NCBI RefSeq assembly: GCF_963662555.1
Contig: NZ_OY759719.1
Location: 950,985-1,014,984 of the forward strand
DNA: 64,000 nt
Direction of reading: 5' to 3'
DNA from: Thiomicrorhabdus sp.
GTDB lineage: Bacteria; Pseudomonadota; Gammaproteobacteria; Thiomicrospirales; Thiomicrospiraceae
Shown here: positions 45,200-54,920 of the stretch, piece by piece
How the letters are laid out: each line of letters begins with the position of its first letter
Numbering within the stretch: the stretch's first letter is position 1
The notes under the pieces: generated by a model
Told to the model about the DNA's origin: nothing
Databases searched by the model: none
The model's input: only the letters and a program-made list of their open reading frames with translations
Made by a program: the position numbers and the translations under genes

Positions 45200-46219
45200 T
45201 TAGTTTTCTAAATCAAACTGCTTAAGCCAAGCCAGTAAGGTTGGGTGGTATCGGGTTAATCCTTTATATTCAATTAATTCTTCTGGTAGAGTTTTCATGA
45301 CACGATGCATACGTCGTGCCCAGTCTGGATTGGTCACCAAATCATTCATACTAATGAGGTAGGTGCGAATACTAAACATGAGAGCATTGCTTCTTGCCAT
45401 TCGATCCATAACTTGTAACTCAACACGTAAGTAAACTTTTTCGCCAACATTATCTAGAGTCACACTGTTACGATCTGCTCCCCAATTTGGGAATGTTTCA
45501 GGTGAAGAATCCATTCGAGCATTGATTGTTAGTGTCCAGTTCAAACGACGTACAGGTTGATTTATAGGAATGGCTGTGAGGTATTTCAAAGCACGGTCAA
45601 AAATGCCCATTTCATGCGCCAATGGCACTGGACCATGCCATTGTGAGAAACTCATGCCAGCATCGAATGCAATAGACCAATCTGCAGGACAGGTGATGAT
45701 GCCGGCATCCATAAAAAGATCATTATCACGTTGATCCAATAAAGCAATATCGCCTTGAACTTGACCACCCATGTATTCCAATGGGGGTAGCGGTAAGCTG
45801 TTGCTGTCACCGAATATAAAACTATCTTTGATTCCAAGAAGTTTATTTTCCCAGGTCCATTGATTATTATCTTTTTCAAGTGAAAAATAGTTTGGATAAT
45901 CCGCTGCCATAGTTGTCATAGCACGGTCGATAAAATCCCAACATGCGAGGTCCATGTGACTCATCGCTAAACAGCGTTTTGGATTTTCTTTCAATACAAG
46001 ACGACGTTCTGCCATTTCTGATAAATAATGTTCGTCAATATCAAACAAATGTTCATAAACACTCCCCTCTGCACCAGGCAAAACATGTTTTTCAATATTC
46101 ACAGAATACATGTAGTCATCATCCGGAAAAGGAAATGGAAAACGCTCGATCGCATCTGAGCTGTTGGTATAGGTAAAATCATCTCTAAATGTTTGTATTG
46201 GCTTGGGTGCAAGTCTCAT
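45200..46219 (-). CDS. Heme-dependent oxidative N-demethylase (DUF3445), dimethylamine monooxygenase subunit
   Basis: A 339-residue DUF3445/HODM protein. Family features include FPFPFPDDDYMYSVNIEKH near the start, ADWSIAFDAGMSFSQWHGPV in the middle and RLNWTLTINARMD later. In the dimethylamine monooxygenase (Dmm) system this subunit is the likely catalytic centre, converting DMA to methylamine and formaldehyde. It lies 11 bp after the reductase gene and belongs to the tmm operon. Letter names of Dmm subunits are not given because I am unsure of the mapping. Confidence 0.87.
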   Translation of the reverse strand: MRLAPKPIQTFRDDFTYTNSSDAIERFPFPFPDDDYMYSVNIEKHVLPGAEGSVYEHLFDIDEHYLSEMAERRLVLKENPKRCLAMSHMDLACWDFIDRAMTTMAADYPNYFSLEKDNNQWTWENKLLGIKDSFIFGDSNSLPLPPLEYMGGQVQGDIALLDQRDNDLFMDAGIITCPADWSIAFDAGMSFSQWHGPVPLAHEMGIFDRALKYLTAIPINQPVRRLNWTLTINARMDSSPETFPNWGADRNSVTLDNVGEKVYLRVELQVMDRMARSNALMFSIRTYLISMNDLVTNPDWARRMHRVMKTLPEELIEYKGLTRYHPTLLAWLKQFDLEN

Positions 46220-46230
46220 AAAATTCTCCT

Positions 46231-47181
46231 TTAAATGTCTAGGCCTAATCGGTTTGATTTTGCTCGAGAAACGCAGGGCATTATGCAGTGGTTTTCTGCG
46301 TGTTCTTTTTCGGAGAGAAAGTGATCTCGATGTTCAATTTCACCTTCGGATACCGAGCTGATACATTGACCGCAAACGCCACCTCTGCACATGTTTGGAA
46401 TTTCGATATCATTTGCTTCTAGTGCTTCTAATAACGTTTGATCTTCTGAAACATAGATGGTTTTACCTGCTTTTTTCAGTTCAACAATAAATGGTTTTCC
46501 TGGTTTTGGTGCGGAAAAAGCTTCATAGTGAATATGTGATTTTGGCCAACTGGTTTTCTTGGCCTCATTAAGTACAGAATCAATTAATGATTGTGGCCCA
46601 CATATATAAATATGAGTGCCTTGTAAGCAATCAGCCATAATTTCAGCCACATTTGCTTTATTGGATATAGCTGAATCGTAAGGATAGAAGCGATCTCCTA
46701 ATGTTTCTTCAAGAAACTCAGCATAAGCTCCTGTTTGGCTACTACGAAACATATAATGCAATTCAAAATCAGCCCCATTCCTTAGCATTTCAGGAATATA
46801 AGACATAAATGGGGTTATACCGACACCACCTGCCAGAAAAAGATGTTTTTTAGCTCTCCAATCGGGTAAAAAAAGGTTGGCTGGTGGGGTAATGATTAGT
46901 TCGTCACCTACATGTACATTCTCGTGCATGAAAGTAGAACCACCTCGAGATTGTGGTTGTAAGCGTACAGCAATACGATATTGACTTGAGTCACGGGGGT
47001 CACTCAATAACGAGTAAGGGTTTCGAATTTTTTTATTACCTGCGGGCATTTCGACGACAATATGTGATCCCGGAGAAAACGGAAAAAAGTCAGAATTAAC
47101 AGGAGTTAAAGTATATTCATTAATGGTTGGAGCAACTTTTTTAATATTACTTACAGTGGCTTTAATAGAAATGTTTGTCAT
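46231..47181 (-). CDS. Ferredoxin-reductase subunit of dimethylamine monooxygenase (PDR/VanB family)
   Basis: A 316-residue electron-transfer protein. The N-terminal flavin domain has FSPGSHIVVEM and RNPYSLLSDP, the NAD domain has GGVGITPFMS and YICGPQSLIDS, and the C-terminal plant-type 2Fe-2S domain has CRGGVCGQC and a fourth Cys ~28 residues on. It passes electrons from NAD(P)H to the DUF3445 oxygenase subunit. Its ATG overlaps the stop of the dmmA-like gene by one base, and the next gene is 11 bp away. Confidence 0.9.
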   Translation of the reverse strand: MTNISIKATVSNIKKVAPTINEYTLTPVNSDFFPFSPGSHIVVEMPAGNKKIRNPYSLLSDPRDSSQYRIAVRLQPQSRGGSTFMHENVHVGDELIITPPANLFLPDWRAKKHLFLAGGVGITPFMSYIPEMLRNGADFELHYMFRSSQTGAYAEFLEETLGDRFYPYDSAISNKANVAEIMADCLQGTHIYICGPQSLIDSVLNEAKKTSWPKSHIHYEAFSAPKPGKPFIVELKKAGKTIYVSEDQTLLEALEANDIEIPNMCRGGVCGQCISSVSEGEIEHRDHFLSEKEHAENHCIMPCVSRAKSNRLGLDI

Positions 47182-47750
47182 TAGCTTAACTCCTCTATTT
47201 TTGGAATGTCATCGGGATCTTCCGCGTTGATTTGTACACCTACATAAGCTGAATGTAATGTTGAAAAATGATCTCGAACTAATAGCTGTCGATGGCAACC
47301 AGGACACTTAAATGGAGAGTAAGTAACGCCATTTGTAATGGTGTAACAATGTGTGCAGAATAAACGGCGTTGATTCGTCAGAGGTTTTAACTTTTTTATT
47401 TGTTCATCTGCTAAACCTGCTTTGATTGCTAAATTATGAATATCCCACAAAAAAGCTTCGGTTTTCGCTGCAACATAAATGTTGCTAGAGAAAGGGAGTT
47501 TTGCAAATACATTACTAAATGTTTCGGTAATTTGATTGGTTGGTACAGTAGATATGGTTTTATGTAAGTTTTCTGAGATGGTATCACCAACTACCCAATA
47601 ACTTTTTGTACCGTTTTTACATAGCTTTATAACCTTACTTAATTCTGAAAAAGCACCTGTTTCGGCAATGAACAGGTGTTTTTGAACAGAATCATTAATA
47701 CTAATTGGTGGGTACTTCGGCCTACTTTTAATGGTTGGTACAGCTTGCAT
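47181..47750 (-). CDS. dmmA: DmmA-like small subunit of dimethylamine monooxygenase
   Basis: A 189-residue protein with an N-terminal part of unclear fold and a C-terminal CTHC...CPGC metal-binding knuckle (about residues 131-154) that could hold zinc or iron. Small proteins of this type accompany the reductase and DUF3445 subunits in marine dimethylamine monooxygenase operons. It is 34 bp after tmm and overlaps the reductase gene by one base. The DmmA assignment rests on size, the Cys motif and context. Confidence 0.75.
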   Translation of the reverse strand: MQAVPTIKSRPKYPPISINDSVQKHLFIAETGAFSELSKVIKLCKNGTKSYWVVGDTISENLHKTISTVPTNQITETFSNVFAKLPFSSNIYVAAKTEAFLWDIHNLAIKAGLADEQIKKLKPLTNQRRLFCTHCYTITNGVTYSPFKCPGCHRQLLVRDHFSTLHSAYVGVQINAEDPDDIPKIEELS

Positions 47751-47784
47751 AAGACGCTCCTATTGGATACATGTTTTTCAATCT

Positions 47785-49158
47785 TTATTGGTTTGAAACT
47801 AACTGTTCTTTATCTGGATTTGCTAAGTAGGCCTCAAGGGAATCATCCAGTGCATCAATCCAAGGAGTGTGGTGTTTTGGAGACATAGTGCCCGTCATAA
47901 TGGAACGATAAGAGTGGTCACGAAACGTCATAATATTTTTCTTTTTATGATGTTTCCATTCCAAGAATGTTTTATTGACTTCAGATATATCGAAACTAGG
48001 GTAGTCCGTTGCATCAATCAATTCTTGAATGTAGTCACCTTGAAAGGTATACATTTCTTCGGCCGTTTCGAGCTTCAATTCAGATTCTCGCCAAGCCATA
48101 GAGTGATGAGTCATTTCTTCTTTTGTTTCTGGCAATGAAATTCTGCCAAGGATAATATCGCGCACATACCAGGCCTGGGCATCGAACATATTGAATGTGT
48201 ACCACTGGTCTTGCATACCAAGATAGAAAAGTTTTGGATTGTCTTCCCAGACAACACCTTTATATAAATTAAGTGGCCAGAGACGATTATTGGTTACTAG
48301 GCGTAAAGACTCTGGTAAAAAAGGGAAGTGATGTAAGTAACCAGTACATAAAATGATAGCGTCAATTTTTTTAGAAGAACCATCAGAAAAATAAGCCGTA
48401 TCAGTATCAACATGTTTCAATAAAGGTTTTTCATCCCAGTTATCAGGCCATTTATAGCCCATTGGGGCTGATCGATAACTGGTGGTTATGCTTTTTGCAC
48501 CGTATTTATAACATTGTGAACCAATATCTTCAGCCGAATAGCTAGCTCCGACTAATAAGATGCTTTTATCCTTAAACTCTAAAGCGTCTCTGAAGTCATG
48601 AGCATGTAAAATTCGTCCACCAAATGTAGTGAATCCTTCAAATTCAGGAACTTTAGGTGTAGAGAAATGGCCGGATGCAGTGATAACATAATCAAATTCT
48701 TCTGAATAGATTTTATCTGCTGAATAGTCTTGTACTGTCACCGTAAATTTTTTTGTGGCTTCACTATAGGAGACATTTTGTACAGCGGTATTAAAACGAA
48801 TATAGTCTCGTACTCCAGCTTTTTCAACACGTCCTTTAATATAGTCCCAGAGTACTTCTCTAGGAGGATAAGACGCTATTGGCATACCAAAGTGTTCATC
48901 AAAAGTATAATCAGCGAACTCTAAACATTCTTTTGGACCATTTGACCATAAATAACGATACATACTAGAGTGAACGGGTTCACCGTTTTCATCCAAGCCA
49001 GTACGCCATGTATAGTTCCAGAGTCCTCCCCAGTCACTTTGTTTTTCAAAACACACTAAGTCAGGAATTTCAGTACCTTTTGTTTGGGCAGACTGAAAAG
49101 CTCTGAGTTGAGCTAGACCGCTTGGACCAGCTCCGATAATAGCAACGCGTTTTATCAT
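47785..49158 (-). CDS. tmm: Trimethylamine monooxygenase Tmm
   Basis: A 457-residue flavin monooxygenase that oxidises trimethylamine to TMAO with NADPH and oxygen. FAD site: [15 protein letters not shown] signature FxGxxxHxxxF: [16 protein letters not shown] site: [13 protein letters not shown]-terminal [12 protein letters not shown] and [16 protein letters not shown] are characteristic of bacterial Tmm. The ATG has GGAGAAG upstream. It starts the operon with the dmm genes, 173 bp after the PAS gene. A palindrome variant (ACCAGGCCTGGG) lies at 48168-48179. Confidence 0.93.
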   Translation of the reverse strand: MIKRVAIIGAGPSGLAQLRAFQSAQTKGTEIPDLVCFEKQSDWGGLWNYTWRTGLDENGEPVHSSMYRYLWSNGPKECLEFADYTFDEHFGMPIASYPPREVLWDYIKGRVEKAGVRDYIRFNTAVQNVSYSEATKKFTVTVQDYSADKIYSEEFDYVITASGHFSTPKVPEFEGFTTFGGRILHAHDFRDALEFKDKSILLVGASYSAEDIGSQCYKYGAKSITTSYRSAPMGYKWPDNWDEKPLLKHVDTDTAYFSDGSSKKIDAIILCTGYLHHFPFLPESLRLVTNNRLWPLNLYKGVVWEDNPKLFYLGMQDQWYTFNMFDAQAWYVRDIILGRISLPETKEEMTHHSMAWRESELKLETAEEMYTFQGDYIQELIDATDYPSFDISEVNKTFLEWKHHKKKNIMTFRDHSYRSIMTGTMSPKHHTPWIDALDDSLEAYLANPDKEQLVSNQ

Positions 49159-49191
49159 GCTGTCTTCTCCTAAGTATAAAAATTAGTTTTC

Positions 49192-49268
49192 ATTCCTGGT
49201 AGGAATAAAAGTTTCTTTTTGTTTGTTAGGAACTAAGGTAAGGGATTTGAAAGGGAATGGGTATTCCC
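49192..49268. promoter_or_regulatory. Two inverted repeats in the tmm upstream region
   Basis: ATTCCT-GGT-AGGAAT (49192-49206) and GGGAAT-GGGT-ATTCCC (49253-49268), 34 and 95 bp before the tmm start. The second contains, on the minus strand, TACCCAT (49263-49257), a perfect match to the NarL-type heptamer TACYYMT. The response regulator encoded next door is of the NarL class, so it is the obvious candidate. No -24/-12 sigma54 promoter was seen. Confidence 0.45.
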
Positions 49269-49331
49269 AAGAAATGGTAAGACTAAAAGAGTACTACCAA
49301 AATATACATCTCAGGTATTGGTTAGAAAAGT

Positions 49332-50111
49332 TCAACTATTTATAGTGAAAATGACGCCTTCCAACCCTAAAATTGAGCCTGTATCAGAATAGATAGCACA
49401 GCCTTTTTCATAAACTTGGTTGGTTTTACCATTGGCATGAAGAAGTCGGTAGGATATTTCAAAACATTGATTATCTTGAATCGCTTTTTGTACATTACAC
49501 CATACGGCTTCTTTGTCGTCAGAATGAATAAGAGAGCCATAAGAGAGTTCAGCGTTGTTAATCATCTTTTCTGGCTCGTAACCAGTTAGTTCTAAGCAGC
49601 CATCGCTAACATATTCCATAGTCCAGTGAATATTATTACGTGAACGATAAATCATTGCGGGTACTCTGTTTACAAGACTTTTTAAACTACGATGGCGTGC
49701 TTCTTTAATTTGATCAGAGCGTATTTGAGGAGTGATGTCACAAATAGTCGCAGAAAGAGGATAAGGTTTACCTTCAAAGACTGGTTGTACTCTGATTTCG
49801 CACCAATGTACTTCATCTTCAACATCAATGATGCGTAACCAATGTAATTGACTTTCTGGCGTTTGGTGAAATTTTTGAAATGCAATTTGCCAATTAACAC
49901 GATCTTCTGGGTGAATAAATTGAGTAAAAGATTGTTTGTAACTTGAGTGAGATGAATGGCCAGTTAAATTTGTCCAATGTTGATTGGTGTATTTTAGTTT
50001 ATTGTGTTTTTCAATGACGATAACAGCATCGCTCAGACTGTCTACAATGGTGTTTAGGTTGAATGGGGTATAAGGTTTGATTGAATCATACAGTTGTTTT
50101 AGCCAACTCAT
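49332..50111 (-). CDS. Double PAS-domain protein without output domain
   Basis: A 259-residue soluble protein with two PAS domains (~20-125, SDAVIVIEKHNKLKYTN; ~140-255, YVSDGCLELTGYEPEKM) and no kinase, cyclase or DNA-binding part. Its ATG overlaps the response-regulator stop by one base, so it is translated with the two-component system. It may act as an extra sensory input by binding the kinase (inference). The ligand is unknown. Confidence 0.83.
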   Translation of the reverse strand: MSWLKQLYDSIKPYTPFNLNTIVDSLSDAVIVIEKHNKLKYTNQHWTNLTGHSSHSSYKQSFTQFIHPEDRVNWQIAFQKFHQTPESQLHWLRIIDVEDEVHWCEIRVQPVFEGKPYPLSATICDITPQIRSDQIKEARHRSLKSLVNRVPAMIYRSRNNIHWTMEYVSDGCLELTGYEPEKMINNAELSYGSLIHSDDKEAVWCNVQKAIQDNQCFEISYRLLHANGKTNQVYEKGCAIYSDTGSILGLEGVIFTINS

Positions 50112-50806
50112 TATAAATCAACGTCCGAATGAAAGGTTTTGTGTTTGTGGTTCCATGCAGCTAGCTCAAGTCTAGAATGTAACCCAAGCTTACGCAACAA
50201 ATTCTTAACGTAGACTTTCACTGTAGCATCGCTGATGCCGAGTTGTCGACCAATGAGTTTATTGCTTAAACCTTTTGAAATTAGTTCAAGAGTTTGTTTT
50301 TCTCGCTCAGTCATATCTTTAAGTATTCCTCCATGAAACTCTGAAGAGTCTGAGGTACGATTGGTATGTCCTTGGGAACGTATACCTTGCGCCAGTATGT
50401 TTACTCCCGATTCAGTAATCGCTATTTTTCCTTCCATTACCGAAGATAATTGCTTAAGTATTTGCTCTGGATCGGTATCTTTTAATAAATATCCGTCGGC
50501 ACCAATACTGATTGCATCCATCAAACTTTGGGTATCTGCCGATACTGTTAAAATGACTATTTTAGTATCTTGGAGTTTGCTTCTTAGTCTTTTTAAGGCT
50601 TCTATACCACTCATCTCGGGCATTTGAAGATCTAGTAATAATATGTCTGGAGGAGTAAATGGCATAGAGTCTATAAGCTCAATTGCCGAGCCAAAAGATT
50701 TAATGACTTCGAATTGGTTACTTTCATTCAACAGTTCAACCACGCCACGTCTAAAAAGAGGGTGATCATCTACGACGATAGCTTTTGTTGTCGTTTTGTT
50801 ATGCAT
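50111..50806 (-). CDS. NarL/FixJ-type response regulator
   Basis: A 231-residue regulator. The receiver (~8-125) keeps the acidic pair in VVDDHPLFRRG, phospho-Asp in DILLLDLQMPEMSG and Lys in LLKDTDPE. A LuxR-type helix-turn-helix (~165-225, LTEREKQTLELISKGLSNK; KVYVKNLLRKLGL) follows. It overlaps the kinase gene by 8 bp and the PAS gene by one base. It probably controls the methylamine genes on either side. Confidence 0.92.
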   Translation of the reverse strand: MHNKTTTKAIVVDDHPLFRRGVVELLNESNQFEVIKSFGSAIELIDSMPFTPPDILLLDLQMPEMSGIEALKRLRSKLQDTKIVILTVSADTQSLMDAISIGADGYLLKDTDPEQILKQLSSVMEGKIAITESGVNILAQGIRSQGHTNRTSDSSEFHGGILKDMTEREKQTLELISKGLSNKLIGRQLGISDATVKVYVKNLLRKLGLHSRLELAAWNHKHKTFHSDVDL

Positions 50807-51971
50807 GATCCTGATGTTTCCTTGGGATTTGAAGTTTTATTTGAGTTCCGCCTTTTTTACGTCTGTTTACACTGAGCTGAGCACGCATTTTGCGGGCTCG
50901 TTCTTCCATTATTCTTAATCCAAAACTGTCATGGCGTGTTCTATTGGATTGAATTCCTATTCCGTTGTCTTCAACAACAATTATTATGTCTTTTTCATTA
51001 TTCTGGGTAATAACAATGCGGGCATGCGATGCATGTGAGTGGCGCACTAAATTACATAAAGCTTCTTTAACAATAAATAAGGTTTCCGTTGGGTAATAAA
51101 TTTCTTCCAAAGAATCTTTACAGCGGTTATCCATTTCAAAAACGATTCCAGAGTGCTGTTCAAATTCGTCAAGTGCGTTCTCTAAGGCCTTAGACAAATT
51201 GGATTCTTGGAATGTCAGTCGAGAGGATGATATTAATTCGCGCGTTAATCTATGTGCAAAACCAATCTGATTCTTTATATCAGAAGCAATCTGTTGAATT
51301 TCAGGGTCAGTTTCTTTGCAAAGCTTATTTAAGCTTGAGACACGTAATTTAAGGTAACTCAGTATTTGAGCGATAGAGTCATGTAAGTCTGCTGCCTGTG
51401 CTTTGCGCTCAAGGTCTACGGCATTAGCAATCATTTTTAGTTTGTTGTCGTGAGCGAGTAGGCCTTTTTGCAGCGCGTTTCTAAGAGGTCGTAATAAGTT
51501 AGCAGTTTCATTATTTTGCGGGATTTCACCTTTAAAAACGACGACTAAGTAACCAAGCCAGTCGCTTTCACTGTTTTGTAGCGGGAATAAAATAAAATTA
51601 TAAAGACCGAGGTGTTCTGTTTTTTGTGAATTACTGATCTCTCTTTTTTTAACCAACATAGATTCGAAATAATTCATTAACTGAGGATTCGGTATTGTAT
51701 TGGCTGAGGTATGAACTTGGTATTTATCCCCTGGGCTAGGGGTCAATATAAACAGATTATCGTAATGTTTTAATTGGTTTGAACAGTTTGTTTGAAGAGC
51801 ATGTTGTGAAAGAAGAAAGGGTAGAAGTTTGTCCAAATTTTCGGTTGTGGCTATCTGAAAAGCAATGTCCGAATAATCAACCTGTTTCATATTGTCAGTT
51901 CGGCTAAAACGTGATGTTTTTGTAAACAATCTCCAAAAGTTGAACGATAAGAACTCTCCTAAATTTACCAT
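50799..51971 (-). CDS. Soluble NarX/DegS-type histidine kinase
   Basis: A 390-residue kinase without membrane segments. A GAF-like N-terminal sensor (~30-180) is followed by a HisKA_3 dimerisation helix with phospho-His in AADLHDSIAQILSYLKLRV and a HATPase domain (EALCNLVRHSHASHARI; VVEDNGIGIQ). A soluble sensor suggests a cytoplasmic cue, such as an internal amine or nitrogen metabolite (inference). AAAGGTG lies upstream of the ATG. It starts a kinase-regulator-PAS operon divergent from tdm. Confidence 0.9.
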   Translation of the reverse strand: MVNLGEFLSFNFWRLFTKTSRFSRTDNMKQVDYSDIAFQIATTENLDKLLPFLLSQHALQTNCSNQLKHYDNLFILTPSPGDKYQVHTSANTIPNPQLMNYFESMLVKKREISNSQKTEHLGLYNFILFPLQNSESDWLGYLVVVFKGEIPQNNETANLLRPLRNALQKGLLAHDNKLKMIANAVDLERKAQAADLHDSIAQILSYLKLRVSSLNKLCKETDPEIQQIASDIKNQIGFAHRLTRELISSSRLTFQESNLSKALENALDEFEQHSGIVFEMDNRCKDSLEEIYYPTETLFIVKEALCNLVRHSHASHARIVITQNNEKDIIIVVEDNGIGIQSNRTRHDSFGLRIMEERARKMRAQLSVNRRKKGGTQIKLQIPRKHQDHA

Positions 51972-52278
51972 TCTGATTCACCTTTATGATCAACAATTGC
52001 TTAATTGAGCTGCCTGAATCAACTAAAAGCACTAAATATGCCATTAACAGGGATCTACGGGGTACTTCATTAGAGTTACTGCCAACGGAGTATTGTGTAA
52101 AACCCTTGAATAATAAATCATATAGGTAACTTTTTTTTACTATGAGGAATAATAAAAAAGAGTTTTAAATATAATATTTACATAGCAAGTGTGTAATTTT
52201 AGCGATTAATGTTGCACTGAATGAGTGCGAAATAGTTTTTTTGCACCAAATGGATTTAATACCTTAAGAGATTCCAAA
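51972..52278. promoter_or_regulatory. Divergent control region between the kinase and tdm genes
   Basis: A 307-bp gap with no gene. It contains a TATAAT at 52170-52175 that could serve tdm (no clear -35), and a GCACT-GAATG-AGTGC hairpin (52214-52228). A sequence TACCCCG on the minus strand (52064-52058) matches the NarL heptamer at six of seven positions. The site could control both arms of the cluster. Confidence 0.4.
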
Positions 52279-54552
52279 ATGATGACAGGGTCTAACACAC
52301 ATGAAAAGAAATACCGCGTTTTGGGACAAGAAGCCATATGTCTTTCGGTGAAGGTTGGTGAACGTGTTCTTGTCAATTCCGTAGATGGTTATCAAGGTTG
52401 TGAAATTGTAATTCTTTCTACTTCAGATAGTGAATTGCCAGATTCTGTAAAAAGCTTCAAAGGTAAAGCAAAAGAAACAATGAATTTACTCAACGAGTCT
52501 GGAAGAGCATCTAAGAAATTAAAGGACGATTTTAATCGTTGGCAGGTAACAGAAAAACAATTAGCAAATGCTTATTGCTTTCCTGCAGAAAATTTACCCG
52601 ATTTTATTGTTAAAAAAGATGTTCAGTTGTTAGTGATAGCCGCGGGTAGAAAGATGAAGGTAGATGAACACTTTCCCACAACAGAATTGAATGTAGTCCA
52701 TTTCACATCAACATTTATTGACATACCTGAGCCCTTATCTCAGCCCGTGGCAGAAATTAGAATTCCTCACAGTAGTGCACGTACGTATGAGGTGAAAGAA
52801 GGTCAATGGATTCAGATTATTGATGTGCAAGGAAAACAAAGCTCCGATTTTATCGCGTTTGATAAAGCCGCCTTGGAATTAGGTAAGGAGATAATGGTTG
52901 ATGGAACCGCTACTCGTACGGGAATGGGATTGACGCTTCCTCAACCAGGGTTGTATTCCAAGTTTTTGGATGCCGATCAGCAAACCATGCTGGAAGTGGT
53001 CCAAGATACCGTCGGTCGTCATGACAGTTTTTTGTTCGCATGTACCCCTAAATATTATGAAGATCAAGGTTATTTTGGTCATATCAACTGTACCGATAAC
53101 TTTAATAAGAATCTAAGTCAGTATGGTATTAAGCCTAGAAGAGGGTGGCCAGCAATTAACTTTTTTTTTAATACCTATGCTGAACCTTGTGGAACGATGA
53201 ATTTTGCTGAACCTTGGTCGCGACCAGGTGATTATGTATTGATGCGAGCAAATCGAGATTTATTGTGTGCATCATCGGCTTGTCCTGATGATATTGATCC
53301 AGCAAATGGTTGGCAACCTACCGATATTCACGTGCGAATTTATGGTGAAAGTGAAGAATTTCCACGCTCTATTGCCTATCGAACTATACCAGAGGAGTTA
53401 TCTCGGATGACCAAGCAAACAGGCTTTCACAGTAGAACGTCAAAACTGACTAAGCATTTTATTGAATATCATGGTTACTGGGTGGCAAGTGAGTATGAAG
53501 GCTGGGGGGCAAATACTGAATATTTAGCGTGTCGTGAAAAAGTTGCAATGATTGATTTAACCCCATTACGTAAGTTTGAGGTAGTCGGAACTGACGCTGA
53601 AGCATTTTTGCAATATGCCATTACTCGTAATGTAAGACGTATGTCCATTGGTGAAATTGTGTATTCGGCCATTTGTAATGAGACTGGCGGCATGATTGAT
53701 GATGGCACTCTTTTTAAAATGAGTGAACAAGCTTTTCGTTGGATTTGCGGTGATCCGTATACTGGAATTTGGTTGAGAGAATTAGCCAGTAAATCAGGAT
53801 ATAGCGTCAAGGTTTTAGAATCAAGCGACCAGCTTCACAATATTGCTGTTCAAGGTCCTTATAGTCGCGAATTACTGAATAAAATTATTTGGACAGCAGA
53901 GCACCAGACATCTGTAAAAGATTTGGCTTGGTTTCATTTTACCGTTGGACGAATTGGTGATGCAAAAGGCTTTCCTCTTATGGTTTCTCGAACAGGCTAT
54001 ACCGGTGAGTTAGGTTTTGAAATTTGGTGTCATCCTGATGATGGTGAGGCTTTGTGGGACATTGTTTGGAAAAACGGACAAGAATACGGCATTGCGCCTT
54101 TAGGTTTTGATGCCTTGGATAAATTAAGAATTGAAGCGGGATTAATTTTTGCAGAGCACGAATTCTGTCCAGAAACCAATCCTTTTGAAGCTGGTATAGG
54201 TTTTACAGTGCCTTTAAAAACCAATGAAGAAAATTTTGTGGGACGTAAGGCGATAGAAAGACAGGCTCCAGAGAGCCGTCATAAATTGATGGGGTTGGTA
54301 ACGGATACTAATGATCCAATTCATCATGGTGACAAGGTTTACGATGGCCGCTTTCCTGTTGGAGTTGTTACAAGTGCAACCTTTTCACCCATTTTAAAAA
54401 AACAAATTGCTTTGTGCCGACTTGCTCCAGATTATGCGTTGCTAAATAGAGAGCTAGAGGTCGGACAGCTTGATGGTCAACAGAAACGGATACCTGCCAA
54501 AGTGGTCTCGCTTCCATTTTATGATCCTGAGCGAACTAGAGTTAGAAGTTAA
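52279..54552 (+). CDS. tdm: Trimethylamine N-oxide demethylase Tdm (DUF1989-GcvT fusion)
   Basis: A ~757-residue enzyme that splits TMAO to dimethylamine and formaldehyde. The N-terminal half is DUF1989 (SSDFIAFDKAALE; HDSFLFACTPKYYE; LLCASSACPDDI, with Cys likely to bind zinc). The C-terminal half (~385-757) is a GcvT tetrahydrofolate domain (YTGELGFEIWCHPDDGEAL; GLDALDKLRIEAG-like GFDALDKLRIEAG) that can capture formaldehyde. This fusion is the known Tdm architecture. The ATG at 52279 is preferred; the longer frame starts at a GTG inside a hairpin. Confidence 0.9.
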   Translation: MMTGSNTHEKKYRVLGQEAICLSVKVGERVLVNSVDGYQGCEIVILSTSDSELPDSVKSFKGKAKETMNLLNESGRASKKLKDDFNRWQVTEKQLANAYCFPAENLPDFIVKKDVQLLVIAAGRKMKVDEHFPTTELNVVHFTSTFIDIPEPLSQPVAEIRIPHSSARTYEVKEGQWIQIIDVQGKQSSDFIAFDKAALELGKEIMVDGTATRTGMGLTLPQPGLYSKFLDADQQTMLEVVQDTVGRHDSFLFACTPKYYEDQGYFGHINCTDNFNKNLSQYGIKPRRGWPAINFFFNTYAEPCGTMNFAEPWSRPGDYVLMRANRDLLCASSACPDDIDPANGWQPTDIHVRIYGESEEFPRSIAYRTIPEELSRMTKQTGFHSRTSKLTKHFIEYHGYWVASEYEGWGANTEYLACREKVAMIDLTPLRKFEVVGTDAEAFLQYAITRNVRRMSIGEIVYSAICNETGGMIDDGTLFKMSEQAFRWICGDPYTGIWLRELASKSGYSVKVLESSDQLHNIAVQGPYSRELLNKIIWTAEHQTSVKDLAWFHFTVGRIGDAKGFPLMVSRTGYTGELGFEIWCHPDDGEALWDIVWKNGQEYGIAPLGFDALDKLRIEAGLIFAEHEFCPETNPFEAGIGFTVPLKTNEENFVGRKAIERQAPESRHKLMGLVTDTNDPIHHGDKVYDGRFPVGVVTSATFSPILKKQIALCRLAPDYALLNRELEVGQLDGQQKRIPAKVVSLPFYDPERTRVRS

Positions 54553-54920
54553 TAACTTAACAAATGAATAATTTAAAAATGTGTCGCTTTCTTGGCTGCA
54601 TATACAGAATTTAAGTGATGTTAATACCAATGATGGTGACATGACTTATTTTCGATGCATTTGCATCGAAGTTTGTTTACGTTTGATTTCCATATTTGCA
54701 GTCAGCGAAGACTTAAAGTGTTGAGAAAAACGTGGTTTAGGCACTCTTTTAGGAGTGTATTTAAGAATATTGTTAGAGATTGGTTTGGACCGACAAGTTC
54801 TAACATGTTTAATCATAACCCTAATTGGTCTCTTTCAGAAAAATTGAGTTTCGAATCATTTTTGGAAATGAATTTTTTTGAATGATACGGGGTAATAATC
54901 AACTTTGAGAGGTTTCACTT
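54553..54920. other. Gap between tdm and amt with a perfect inverted repeat
   Basis: A 368-bp gap. TTCGATGCA-TT-TGCATCGAA (54651-54670) is a perfect 9-bp inverted repeat, ~100 bp after tdm; the T run after it is weak, so it may be a terminator or an operator. A second small hairpin, CACTC/GAGTG, lies near 54742-54757. No sigma54 -24/-12 motif was found before amt. The one reading frame here (54655-54885) lacks a ribosome site. Confidence 0.45.

Noticed and set aside
54655-54885. 76-codon frame between tdm and amt
   Set aside because: It begins inside a perfect inverted repeat, lacks a ribosome site, and gives a basic, low-complexity protein with no recognisable features.
54553-54920. Sigma54 (NtrC) promoter before amt
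   Set aside because: No TGGC-N8-TGC type -24/-12 pair was found by eye, despite nitrogen-related context.
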